The notes beneath the pieces are model-generated. The model was given only the letters and a program-made list of their open reading frames with translations. It was not told the origin of the DNA and searched no databases. 37,152 nucleotides of DNA from Okeania sp. SIO3I5 (GTDB lineage: Bacteria; Cyanobacteriota; Cyanobacteriia; Cyanobacteriales; Microcoleaceae): assembly GCF_010672085.1 (NCBI RefSeq), contig NZ_JAAHHT010000020.1, positions 1 through 37,152 on the forward strand. Reading direction: 5' to 3'. The position numbers were made by a program, and so were the translations under genes. Positions 26,850 through 35,067 of the stretch are shown piece by piece (position 1 is the stretch's first letter; every line of letters starts with the position of its first letter).

Positions 26850-26980
26850 AACCTATCCCACTATCCTAAAAATGCTTGTTTATTTATTGAAGTAAAATTT
26901 TCCTGAAAAGCTGGATTTTTTGTTTTTATCTTTAAGAATATTTGTGCTTTTTAGGAAAAATATTATTAGTGGGATAGGTT
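26850..26980. mobile_element. 131-bp element with 14-bp perfect inverted ends
   Basis: AACCTATCCCACTA (26850-26863) and its exact complement (26967-26980) bound a noncoding segment. Just inside, CCTAAAAATGC and CCTAAAAAGC extend the similarity with a gap. No target duplication is obvious. The rest of 26677-27287 contains no supported gene. Confidence 0.55.
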
Positions 26981-27287
26981 CAATGTATTACTTTGCTTTA
27001 AGGTAACGTTAATTTTGTAGAAGATTTAGATAGTCTTAACTTGTCAAGATTTGCTAAAGTCATTACCCAAAATAACATTCCGTATTCCGATCATGGCACA
27101 AAACCCACTAATTAAAGATTTATAAACTCTTTGAGTTTTACCAAATTCAGAAATAACCACATCATTCTCTGGATATTTATCTATAAATATTATCATAGTA
27201 GTTTAACTCCTAATCTTATCAAGAAAAGGAGTATCAACAAAATATTGCAGAAATTGAAACTAAAGTGATTAGAAATTTAGTCAGAAA

Positions 27288-27473
27288 TCATTCATAGCCA
27301 GATAATTCATAAGGAGTTTGAGGAATCACATTGATATTACTATGAGAATAGCTAGCAATGGCTAATAAAGGTAATGTTAAAGTTAATAAACCAATCGCCG
27401 TTCCCAAAATATTTGTAATCCATTGAGGAGGTTTATCATCTGAGTAACTAGGAGGTTGACTATCTGATTCCAT
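27288..27473 (-). CDS. small single-pass membrane protein
   Basis: 61 aa: a polar, Pro/Ser-rich N-terminus (residues 1-20), one transmembrane helix (about 21-43, ILGTAIGLLTLTLPLLAIAS), and a short polar tail. I believe similar small proteins occur in other cyanobacteria but cannot name a family. It lies 104 bp downstream of the 118-aa gene on the same strand and may be the last member of the cyclase transcription unit. There is no strong Shine-Dalgarno. Confidence 0.5.
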   Translation of the reverse strand: MESDSQPPSYSDDKPPQWITNILGTAIGLLTLTLPLLAIASYSHSNINVIPQTPYELSGYE

Positions 27474-27577
27474 ATTTAGGAAATTTCTAAAAAACTTAAA
27501 GTGTTAGTTGTCATACAAGTTCTATTATAGATGCTATTTTTACGTTCACCTAAACTTTAAACCTTGATTATTGACAA

Positions 27578-27934
27578 CTACGATTTTTTTTCCGCAACTT
27601 TGTCTTTAATATTTTGAGCTATTTTTGCTAATGTCAGGGATCTTTGACCCATACTCACAGATAGTCTGGGTGTATCTGCCAAAGAATCACGAGATAAATC
27701 CAACAAAAGTTCACGCACTTTCTCTACCCATTCTAGAGAATCTGAAGGAATGATTAGGCTATCAGCTTTTTCTTGGATACTTTCTGCTTTCTTGGCCAAT
27801 GGTAGAGCTCTTTCCGCAACATCTTCTGGTAGCTTAGGTTTATCTGAAACAGAAGCACTGGCAATCTCAACCAATAACTGATGGACCTTGTCTACCCACT
27901 CAGTATCTGAGTAGTGGGAATTTAAATTATTCAT
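27578..27934 (-). CDS. 118-aa helical protein with internal duplication
   Basis: Soluble, helical and unrecognised. It consists of two similar halves: residues about 11-57 (EWVDKVHQLLVEIASASVSD) and about 67-114 (EWVEKVRELLLDLSRDSLAD). They share the pattern W-V-x-K-V-x-x-L-L, D-x-P, R-x-L-x-LAK-x-A and a final I-x-x-K. It starts 58 bp downstream of the adenylate cyclase on the same strand, so it is probably cotranscribed and may be a partner or modulator of it; that function is inference from position only. Confidence 0.7.
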   Translation of the reverse strand: MNNLNSHYSDTEWVDKVHQLLVEIASASVSDKPKLPEDVAERALPLAKKAESIQEKADSLIIPSDSLEWVEKVRELLLDLSRDSLADTPRLSVSMGQRSLTLAKIAQNIKDKVAEKKS

Positions 27935-27992
27935 AACTAGGGCTAGTTTTTTTCAAAATATGAGAACTAACATTCTTTTCAGAGAGAAATTT

Positions 27993-30725
27993 TTACTTTT
28001 CAGTTAACTTCCAGACTCCATCCCAATCTTTCCCAGGAAGTTGGGCCTGAAATAGCTGACAACGACCAACGTGTAATTTAGCAGCTTTGTTATTTGGGTC
28101 AATATTTAGAACTTCTTTAAATTCAGCTTCAGCTAGTGCAAAAGCTTCCTTAATAGAATCATCTGTTAATTTTTTATCTTTGGATGGCCTCAAATAATAC
28201 TCCCGCCCTTGACGATAGTGTCCAACAATCTGATGTTGTCGATCGGTCAATTCTTGCTTCAGTTCGCCTTCTTTAAAACCTAAAAGTTCATATATTCTGA
28301 CAGGTTGAGTTTTTCCTTTCACCGTAATCAAGTCCAATTCCCGAACCCAAAGCAATTCTTTGTAAGGTTGATAAGTATTATCACTAATGACTAAATCTGT
28401 CCCATACTGTTTACTTGTACCTTCCAGGCGAGAGGCTAGGTTAACACCATCTCCAATAGAAGTTAGCTCCATACGTTTACTAGAGCCAATATTACCACTA
28501 ACTACTTCATCTGAGTGAATCCCCATGCCAATACTGATGGCCTTTTTCTTCTTAGCTACACGGTCTTCATTATACACCTGCAAGCGTTGACGCATTTCTA
28601 CACCAGCTTGCATAGCACACAAAGGATGATCTACTAATGGAGCTGGAGAGCCAAATACTGCCATTAATGCATCTCCTATATATTTATCTAGAGTGCCTTT
28701 GTATTTGAAGACAGCATCTACCATCTCTTCAAAATAATCGTTCAGCATACTGACAACTTGTTCAGCGCTCATACTTTCTGTCAAAGTAGTGTAGCTACGA
28801 ATATCACTGAAAAGTACAGAAACTTGTTGACGTTTACCTCCTAAACCAGTATCACCACTTGCTAATAATTGTTCTGCGACTTCTGGTGTCATGTAACGAT
28901 ACATCAAATTTTTAACTTGCTTTTCTCCAGAGATGTCCTCCATCACCACCAAAACGCCATTCACCTTATCTGGTTCCAAGACATCAACCATGGAGTTAAT
29001 TGACAAATTAATACTTTGAGGTTCTAAATCTCCTTGAGGTAACAAAGTCTGATCTGGATAATACTGTTGGTACTCTTTAATGTCACTAGGAGAGAGAGCT
29101 ACATCTAACCATTTAGAAAATTCACCTTCTTTAAGGCAAAGCAGATTTTTTACAGATTTACCTTCTACTATCTCTGTATCGCTAATGCCTAGTAAATGTC
29201 TAGCACTTTCATTTGTAGCAATGACTTTGCCTTTTTTATCAGTTGAAATTACACCGTTGGTGAGACTGCGTAGAATGTCCCTTTGCCGTTGTTGTTCTTG
29301 TTTGACTGTATCAAATAATTTGGCGTTTTGAAGGGCTACACCAGCTTGGATATTAAAAGCCTTCATAAACTCTAAATCATTACGGTTAAAACTGGCCTTC
29401 CATTGTTCTGGTGCATTCGGCCAATCTGCGGGATTATAGGCTGGATATTCTCCTTGTTTCTTTTTATTAATTAACTGAGTCACACCAATTAATTCATTGT
29501 CAGCATTAAAAACAGGCATACATAACAGACTGCAAGTACGATAACCTGTTTTTTCGTCTGTTTCTTTGGCTGTAACTGAACGGGCATCTTTATAAACGTC
29601 AAAAGGAATTAGTAGTGGTTCACCAGACGTGGCCACCATACCAGCAAAACCTTTATCTTTAGCTATCCTAATTTCAATTAACTTACCATCAATTGGGATT
29701 TTTGTCCAGAGTTGATTTTTATCGTTGTCTATGAGCCATAAGGTACTGCGGTCTGCATTCATCAGTTCCTTGGCCTGATCCATGACTTTTTTCAGAGTAT
29801 CTTCTAAGTCTAAGCTGCTTTTGCTGAGGGAGTCCACAGCTTTCATTAAAGCTTCTGCTGCTCTTTGTCTTTGGGTAGCTGCATAAAATGACTTAGAAGA
29901 TTCTAGTATCAAACTAATAGAAGGAGCAAATTCACGAAATACTCTTTCATCTTCTTCAGTAAACCCATTTATATCTATTTTGTCTTCTAAAAGTTCATAT
30001 TGTTCTGCATCTAGTTTGAACTTATTTAGAAGTTGAACAACTGCAATTAAATCCCCAGTTTCTTCTTGCAATAATGGCATTACTACCATACTATAAGTTC
30101 GATATCCGTTTTGTTTATCGAATGTTTTCGCACTCGCTGAACGGGGGTCATCATAGAAATCGTAAGGAATATTAATAACTTTTTTGCCTTGAGCTGATTC
30201 TCCAGCGATTCCTACATTTGCGGGAATTCTTAAATGTAATGGTTTTCCATCAGATCCTTTAGCCACTGTTGACCAAAGTTCATCTTTTTCTTCATCTAAT
30301 AACCAAATTGTAGTTCGGTCTGCGTTTAATAATTCTCCTGTTTTGAGAGTAATTGAACTTAACATTTCATGGAGAATTGCATCAAATCCTTGAGCTTCTA
30401 ACAAATTATTGAGCATCCCAAGAGTTTGATTAACTGTCGTTAACTTTGCTTCAACATCTTTAACTGTTTTGACAAAGTTCTCTTTAGTTAGAGGAGCTAG
30501 ATAACTAGAGAAGCTAGATCCAGGATGAACTAATGCACTACTTTCATTAACTTTTGATTTAGTTTTGGGTTTATTTCCATTACTGCTATTGGTTTCAGGA
30601 TTTTTATAACTAGAATTATTTTGAGGCTGATACACCTGATGGTTGGTACCCTCTAGAACTTCCACATCCTCTATGGGGATTGTGGTGTACTCTGTTGCTA
30701 TGTGGTTTGGAGATGCAGATGTCAT
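27993..30725 (-). CDS. adenylate cyclase, GAF-GAF-PAS-cyclase (CyaB1/CyaB2 type)
   Basis: 910 aa, making cAMP from ATP. Order: a disordered N-terminus (1-90), GAF1 (about 112-278), GAF2 (about 305-466), PAS (about 485-598), a class III catalytic domain (about 630-816), and a C-terminal TPR-like stretch (about 835-905, LNIDPNNKAAKLHVGRC). The metal Asp residues are D641 (FSDIR) and D685 (YIGDALM), the adenine-site pair is K681 with T755 (ELTSIGD), and the transition-state residues are N762 and R766 (VNLASR). Thr755 in place of Asp marks class IIIb, which in the Anabaena enzymes is bicarbonate-responsive. GAF1 carries the NK...FxxxDE motif of cyclic-nucleotide-binding GAFs (N234-K235, F255, D259-E260). 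GAF2 has NK and FxxxD but Leu in place of the Glu. Autoregulation by cAMP through GAF is therefore likely. Confidence 0.95.
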   Translation of the reverse strand: MTSASPNHIATEYTTIPIEDVEVLEGTNHQVYQPQNNSSYKNPETNSSNGNKPKTKSKVNESSALVHPGSSFSSYLAPLTKENFVKTVKDVEAKLTTVNQTLGMLNNLLEAQGFDAILHEMLSSITLKTGELLNADRTTIWLLDEEKDELWSTVAKGSDGKPLHLRIPANVGIAGESAQGKKVINIPYDFYDDPRSASAKTFDKQNGYRTYSMVVMPLLQEETGDLIAVVQLLNKFKLDAEQYELLEDKIDINGFTEEDERVFREFAPSISLILESSKSFYAATQRQRAAEALMKAVDSLSKSSLDLEDTLKKVMDQAKELMNADRSTLWLIDNDKNQLWTKIPIDGKLIEIRIAKDKGFAGMVATSGEPLLIPFDVYKDARSVTAKETDEKTGYRTCSLLCMPVFNADNELIGVTQLINKKKQGEYPAYNPADWPNAPEQWKASFNRNDLEFMKAFNIQAGVALQNAKLFDTVKQEQQRQRDILRSLTNGVISTDKKGKVIATNESARHLLGISDTEIVEGKSVKNLLCLKEGEFSKWLDVALSPSDIKEYQQYYPDQTLLPQGDLEPQSINLSINSMVDVLEPDKVNGVLVVMEDISGEKQVKNLMYRYMTPEVAEQLLASGDTGLGGKRQQVSVLFSDIRSYTTLTESMSAEQVVSMLNDYFEEMVDAVFKYKGTLDKYIGDALMAVFGSPAPLVDHPLCAMQAGVEMRQRLQVYNEDRVAKKKKAISIGMGIHSDEVVSGNIGSSKRMELTSIGDGVNLASRLEGTSKQYGTDLVISDNTYQPYKELLWVRELDLITVKGKTQPVRIYELLGFKEGELKQELTDRQHQIVGHYRQGREYYLRPSKDKKLTDDSIKEAFALAEAEFKEVLNIDPNNKAAKLHVGRCQLFQAQLPGKDWDGVWKLTEK

Positions 30726-31222
30726 AATGCTTTAACTAAATTAAGTATTGTTATTGGATGCTCTTTTTTGTCTCTAAAGTTATTTTAATTTTTATTTTAT
30801 GTAATTCTAGCTGGGTTTGTTAATTAATATTAAGCACTGAAGGCTTTTTAAACATTCGATAATAAGCTGTAATGTAATCTAACATAATAATTTTTTCAAC
30901 CTTTGTTTATATAAATTATTCTTATATCTTCTATCTTCATTAGTTAAGATAATAGCGTGCCATTCTACTTTCCCCTTCAATGCCAAAATCAAGTAGTTAT
31001 GGATACTTAAGATTAATTTTTTGCTTCTTATTCAGAAGAATTAATTTTATCTAATAAATTACTTTTGCTTTTTTTCAAGATAAATCACCAAGATTGTGCT
31101 ATTTTTTCTGAAAAATTACTGAGATTGATAACTTTAACTGTTTTTTTATTTGCTATTGTAAATATTGCTGAGTTAGATACACAGGGATTACATAACTTAG
31201 CATTTCATTTTAATTTTCTCAA
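30726..31222. other. noncoding region upstream of the cyclase
   Basis: About 500 bp with no supported gene; it presumably carries the cyclase promoter. A 63-codon plus-strand frame (31065-31256) begins with TTG, has no ribosome binding site and runs into the next repeat, so it is rejected. Confidence 0.4.
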
Positions 31223-31326
31223 TAAACCTCTCCGGAAAAGAGGGACTAGGGAGTAGGGATTAGGGGGAAATAATTGATGGTTTATACACGATAATTGATT
31301 TTATTTTTGATTATCGGAGATTTCTA
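31223..31326. mobile_element. MITE-like element, family 1, copy 2
   Basis: 104 bp bounded by TAAACCTCTCCGG and TCGGAGATTTCTA, with an internal block (GGAAATAATTGATG, TTATACACGATAATTGATTT) that is almost the same as in 438-527. The differences are mostly an expansion of AGGGAGTAGGG-type sequence near the left end. Confidence 0.65.
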
Positions 31327-31418
31327 ATATAACTGTAACAAAAAAAGTCGATTAATATGTGAGGAAGATATTTTGTCATTGAATTTATATTAACCTAAAT
31401 ATAAGGGTCATTTAATTT

Positions 31419-31546
31419 ATCAGTTATTACTTATCAATTATCAGTACCTTCAAGTAAACCATAGGGATTGAAATAATGAACCAAATATTTTTTGCCTCCC
31501 CTTAAAAAGGGGAGGCAAGAAAAATGTCTGTAAACTTAGACATTTT
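31419..31546. repeat. TATCAGT tract and double hairpin
   Basis: A TATCAGTTAT-type tract leads into GGGATTGAAATAATGAACCA, then a 27-bp perfect hairpin (TTGCCTCCCCTT/AAGGGGAGGCAA, 31492-31518) and a second stem AAAATGTCT/AGACATTTT (31521-31546). The block is collinear with 34962-35067, so the two are copies of one dispersed element, perhaps the end of a former insertion sequence. Confidence 0.6.
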
Positions 31547-31700
31547 CTTGGAGTCTAGGGTTGATTAACGTTCTAATATGATTATCTATAAATAATTAAT
31601 GACGGGAGTGCAAACTCCTTCCCACTATTGATTTGTTAAAATTTTTTTCTACTGATGTATATATATTCCCCCACTTAATATTTCAAATTTTTACTTTTTA

Positions 31701-31732
31701 TCTCAACGTTGCTTGAAGACCCGCGCTTTCCA
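31701..31732 (+). mobile_element. TnpB-element right-end-like sequence
   Basis: The segment TCAACGTTGCTTGAAGACCC continuing to GCGCTTTCC matches 32220-32250 at nearly every base. At that second site it lies directly downstream of a tnpB 3' remnant, so this copy is read as another right end that has lost its element body. Confidence 0.45.
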
Positions 31733-31742
31733 TCCCCCCTAA

Positions 31743-31970
31743 CCCCCCTTTGAAAGCTATCCCTTATAAGGAACTCTTGAAACCCTTGTGGGAGGGTGGG
31801 GAGGATGGGGAGGATGGGGAGGAAGAATTCTGTCTACATTCATAAAAAAGTGTATTGAAAAAGACACTTTTCTCCTGAAAAAGCCGATTCAAGACTTAAA
31901 CATAACTTGTCTATGTTGTCAAGTTTTATGTTAAGAAAAATGTTTATAAAGCATAGCTTTGAAAGGGGGG
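31743..31970. mobile_element. 228-bp element with CCCCCCTTTGAAAGCTA ends
   Basis: The ends at 31743-31759 and 31954-31970 are inverted and match at 16 of 17 positions. The inside is noncoding and includes a degenerate GTGGGAGG/ATGGGGAGG minisatellite (31787-31824) and a hairpin-like AAGTGT...ACACTT. CCCCCTTT-ended repeats of this kind are common in cyanobacterial spacers. Confidence 0.55.
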
Positions 31971-32035
31971 AGGGGGAGCGACGCAATTGGAAAACCAATT
32001 AATATTGCGGTATTTACAATAGTATGCTATGATAA

Positions 32036-32173
32036 AATAATAAGGCTGCTGGGCTAGCAGTGTCAGTCTGTGGAGCGACCGTAAGACCGGAAAGAGGTTC
32101 GGCCTCGGAGGCAGGTGCTATGAAGCAGAAAGTCCCTATCAGCAATGTTAGGGAATCCCGTACTGTCTCGTAA
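32036..32173 (+). pseudogene. TnpB C-terminal remnant
   Basis: The frame NNKAAGLAVSVCGATVRPER, then GSASEAGAMKQKVPISNV and RESRTVS, ends at TAA 32171-32173. The AVSVCGATVRPER and EAGAMKQK motifs belong to the extreme C-terminus of cyanobacterial TnpB proteins of IS200/IS605-type elements. An in-frame stop at 32033 closes the frame upstream, and none of the RuvC or zinc-finger region is present within the window. The gene body has been deleted. The minus-strand frame over the same bases (32014-32196) is a shadow. Confidence 0.65.
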
Positions 32174-32265
32174 GAGCAGCGCCGGGAGGATGTCAAAACA
32201 TATCAATTGCCGACATTTATCTTAACGTTGGTTGAAGACCCGCGCTCTCCCCTAGGGGAGCGGGG
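32042..32265 (+). ncRNA. orphan TnpB guide RNA (omega/reRNA) region and right end
   Basis: In TnpB elements the 3' end of tnpB and the following bases to the right end are transcribed as the guide RNA, whose guide is the sequence beyond the element. Here that part is preserved: GGAAAGAGGTTCGGCCTCGG (nested stem), CCCTAT/AGGGA pairing near 32131-32155, GGGAGGATGTCAAA, and a right-end region with the perfect palindrome CTCCCCT-AGGGGAG (32247-32260). The exact RNA ends are unknown, and expression is unproven without the tnpB promoter. Confidence 0.45.
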
Positions 32266-32269
32266 GATA

Positions 32270-32400
32270 TTTTTTTTTGCCTAACTCTTGCCCAAAATGC
32301 CAACATGCATGAGCATGAAGAGCTGAAAACCAAGGTATTTCAGACATAAAATTGCTCAAACCCTTATCTAAAAATGCTTTGAGATTTAATCAGCAAGCCA
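32270..32400 (+). mobile_element. MITE-like element family 2, left-truncated copy
   Basis: TTGCCTAACTCTTGCCCAAA through GAAGAGCTGAAAACCAAGG to AATCAGCAAGCC matches, in order, the minus-strand copy at 34476-34672. Its left end is missing and is replaced by the TnpB right end, so that element probably cut into it. It ends 18 bp from the recN stop codon. Confidence 0.6.
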
Positions 32401-32417
32401 TAATTAATAGATATGGA

Positions 32418-34199
32418 TTACTTTTCACCTCCAGAACTAGAACTAGAAATAGGAATAGTAAAATTTTTCTGGCGTTTAGTTGCAGCTTGAGTTAAAAGAG
32501 ATTCTGCAAAAGCAATAGCTTCTTGAACTGGTTTACCACTAGCTAATTGTGCCAGTTCCTCTCGCCGTTGATAATTATCTAGGGTTTTCACTCTAACTAT
32601 TGTCCTCTCCTCAGAATTCTGAGCGCTTGAGTCAACATTGGCCATTTCCTGAACTACCTGCTTACTAACATTAAAATGATGGTCTGCCATTGCAGCAACT
32701 ATGGGTTGGTGAGTTACACATAGAACTTGATGTTGACGACTAAGTTGGTGTAGTTTTTCTGAAATAGCTCCTGCTACTCTTCCTGAAACTCCTACATCTA
32801 TCTCATCAAAAACAAGAGTATCTGATGCTTCGATTTGAGAAAAACAAGCTTTTAGTGCTAATAAAAACCGACTCATTTCCCCTCCAGAAGCAGTTAAATT
32901 TAGAGGTTGTAGTGGCTCACCAGGATTAGAACTAAAACAGAATATCAAGTTGTCAGCACCTGTCGCTGTTGGAGTAGTAGAAGTAATTTTTACCTTAAAT
33001 TTTACTTTCTCCATAGCAAGAGGCTTTAATTCTTCTACTAAATGTGTTTCTAATTTAGCAGCAGCATTATGACGTTGTAAACTAAGTTCGCTACATTTAT
33101 TTTCTAATTCTTTTTGAGCTTCTTGATATGTTTTTTCTAGTGCTTCGAGAGACTCTCCTCCTTCCAGTAACTCTTTAAGTTCTGCTTGTATTTTGTGATA
33201 ATAATTAATAGCTTCTTCGAGGGTAGGACCATATTTACGACAAATTTGTTTTAGTTCTTGAATTCTTTCTTCTACATCTTCCAATCTTTGAGGATCTGCT
33301 TCTAATTGCTCACCATAACTGCTAATTTGTCGGCTAGCTTCAATAACTTGAGCTAGAGCTTCACTAATCATTTCTGATATAGGTTGTAATGTGGAATCGT
33401 AGTTTACCATATCATTTAATATTGTTTCTGCTTCTCCTAAAAGGTCTGCTGCTGCTGAATTATCACCTTCATTTTGATATAAAGCTTGATATATTTGATA
33501 ACTTTGATGTTGCAGTTCAACTGCATGACTAAGACGTTGACTTTCTTGTGTTAGTTGTTCTAATTCTTGAGGTTCTGTAAGATTAGCTTTATCTAATTCT
33601 TGTACTTGGTATTCTAATAAATCTATTCTTTGTAAACGTTGCTTTTCTGACTGGCGACGGTTTTCTAATGCTGCTTTAGCTTTTTGAGCTTTTTGATAGG
33701 AAATATTTACTGTTTCTCTACATTTTAATAAGGGATAACCACCATATAAATCAAGCCATTCCCTTTGCAAATTAGGATTTCCTAATTGTAAAGTTTGGCC
33801 TTGAGCTGTAATTTCTACTAGGCGATCGCGAAGTTGGTCCATTATTTTTCGGTTAACTAGGATGCCATTGAGACGAGACCTAGTGCGTAGGGAACCTTGG
33901 GCCGCCATAATTTCTCGACTACAAACTACTAATGTGCCATCTATTGGATCTATTTCTTGACTACTTAACCATTCAGCTAGAGCTGGGTTTAGTTCAAAGG
34001 TTGCTTCTAGGATGGCTCGTTTAGTTCCTGTTCTGATGATACGGCGATCTATTTTAGCACCTAGAGTAGCATTTAGAGCATCTAGGATAATGGACTTACC
34101 AGCACCTGTTTCACCTGTGAATACATTCAGACCCGATCCTAATTCTAAGTCTAGATGGTCTATAAGGGCAAAGTTATTAATGCGAAGGGATATGAGCAT
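32418..34199 (-). CDS. recN: DNA repair protein RecN
   Basis: RecN, 593 aa, is an SMC-like ATPase that acts in double-strand break repair and RecA-dependent strand pairing. The N-terminus MLISLRINNFALIDHLDLEL and Walker A motif GETGAGKS (residues 29-36) are diagnostic. A long coiled-coil middle (about 155-370) is followed by the signature LTASGGEMSRFLLALK and Walker B DTLVFDEIDVGVSG, then VLCVTHQPIVAAMADHH. Length is slightly above the usual 550-580 because of a Ser-rich tail (ISSSSSGGEK). The start at 34199 is the first Met of the fold. It is monocistronic, between two inverted copies of a dispersed element. Confidence 0.97.
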   Translation of the reverse strand: MLISLRINNFALIDHLDLELGSGLNVFTGETGAGKSIILDALNATLGAKIDRRIIRTGTKRAILEATFELNPALAEWLSSQEIDPIDGTLVVCSREIMAAQGSLRTRSRLNGILVNRKIMDQLRDRLVEITAQGQTLQLGNPNLQREWLDLYGGYPLLKCRETVNISYQKAQKAKAALENRRQSEKQRLQRIDLLEYQVQELDKANLTEPQELEQLTQESQRLSHAVELQHQSYQIYQALYQNEGDNSAAADLLGEAETILNDMVNYDSTLQPISEMISEALAQVIEASRQISSYGEQLEADPQRLEDVEERIQELKQICRKYGPTLEEAINYYHKIQAELKELLEGGESLEALEKTYQEAQKELENKCSELSLQRHNAAAKLETHLVEELKPLAMEKVKFKVKITSTTPTATGADNLIFCFSSNPGEPLQPLNLTASGGEMSRFLLALKACFSQIEASDTLVFDEIDVGVSGRVAGAISEKLHQLSRQHQVLCVTHQPIVAAMADHHFNVSKQVVQEMANVDSSAQNSEERTIVRVKTLDNYQRREELAQLASGKPVQEAIAFAESLLTQAATKRQKNFTIPISSSSSGGEK

Positions 34200-34221
34200 T
34201 TATTCAAGGAAGGAAGAGTTC

Positions 34222-34381
34222 AATAATTAATAATTAACAATTAATAATTAATAATTAATAATTACCTCTTCTTGAAAAGAAGAGGATTGGTTAAAAGGAA
34301 TTTTTTCTTTCTCTTGGTCGATTGGATATGGCGAGGAAACCTCGCCATCCCTCGACCGCTTTTTTCTCCTTGATAAGGAGA
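34222..34381. repeat. AT heptamer tract and three perfect hairpins
   Basis: A TTAATAA-type tract (34222-34262) is followed by three hairpins: CCTCTTCTT/AAGAAGAGG (34265-34285), TGGCGAGG/CCTCGCCA (34329-34347) and TCTCCTT/AAGGAGA (34365-34381). They lie upstream of recN on the opposite strand sense. The spacing suggests one composite repeat. The 93-codon minus-strand frame here is not convincing. Confidence 0.6.
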
Positions 34382-34475
34382 GACTTTCAACCTTTATTTT
34401 TCGGCAAGAAGGAAGAAGTAAGAAGAAATAATAGAAGATTAAATGTTTGCCTTTAAATTTTATTCTTCCTCTTTT

Positions 34476-34672
34476 AAGTAGAGCTTGCTGATTAAATATA
34501 AAAGCATTAACAGATAAAGGTTTTAGCAATTTTGATGGTCATAAATACCTTAGTTTTCAGCTCTTGATGCTCAAAAGTTAGCATTTCTGGCGCATAGTTG
34601 GGCAAAAAAATTACTCCCCTACTCCCCCACTCTCCTACTCCTTAAAAAAGACTTTTTCAGCAAACCCTAAGT
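34476..34672 (-). mobile_element. MITE-like element family 2, minus-strand copy
   Basis: 197 bp with ends ACTTAGGGTTTGCTGA (34672-34657, minus) and AAGTAGAGCTTGCTGA (34476-34491, plus), which agree at 11 of the 14 inner positions. The interior matches 32281-32400 in inverted orientation (AAGAGCTGAAAAC, AAGGTATTT, AAAATTGCT, ATTTAATCAGCAAGC). It also holds a GAGTAGGAGAGTGGGGGAG simple tract. Confidence 0.6.
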
Positions 34673-34961
34673 AAAAGAAGTTAAGTCAAAAGTCAATAAT
34701 AATTTTTGAGTTTATAGTTTGAATTTCCAATTTTTATTGATCTATTCAAAATCGGATATGCTGAAAAATAGCTTCCCCAATTCATTTGAGAAAGTTATCT
34801 CTATCTTTTCTCCCTTTTTTTGAATGTTTATCCATTCTTGCTTCTTACTTCTCTCCCAGATAACTAAAGTCTTCTTTCTTACTTCTACTATTTGTAACAA
34901 ATATTTATTAAATTGATATAACATATTTGCTATTAGCTATTAATGAGAATAAGAGGTAATT

Positions 34962-35067
34962 TCAGTTATCAGTTATCAGTTATCAATTATCAGTGAACCT
35001 CCGACTAAACTCGGAGGCTTGAAATACTGAATTAAATATTTTTTTCATCCCCTTTATTGGGGAGGCG
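34962..35067. repeat. TATCAGT tract and hairpin element, second copy
   Basis: TCAGTTA units are followed by the hairpin CCTCCGACT/..ACTCGGAGG (34998-35017), TTGAAATACTGAATTAAATA and a CCCCTTTATTGGGG stem. It aligns with 31419-31520. The rest of 34673-35617 contains a GGGAATA heptamer tract (35168-35210) and no supported gene. Confidence 0.55.

Noticed and set aside
31065-31256. 63-codon plus-strand frame
   Set aside because: TTG start, no ribosome binding site, and its end lies inside a MITE-like repeat.
34248-34529. 93-codon minus-strand frame upstream of recN
   Set aside because: Spans three hairpins and an AT tract; part lies in the family 2 element.
34742-34924. 60-codon minus-strand frame (MLYQFNKYLLQIVE...)
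   Set aside because: ATG start but no Shine-Dalgarno, no recognised family and AT-rich composition; possible but unsupported.
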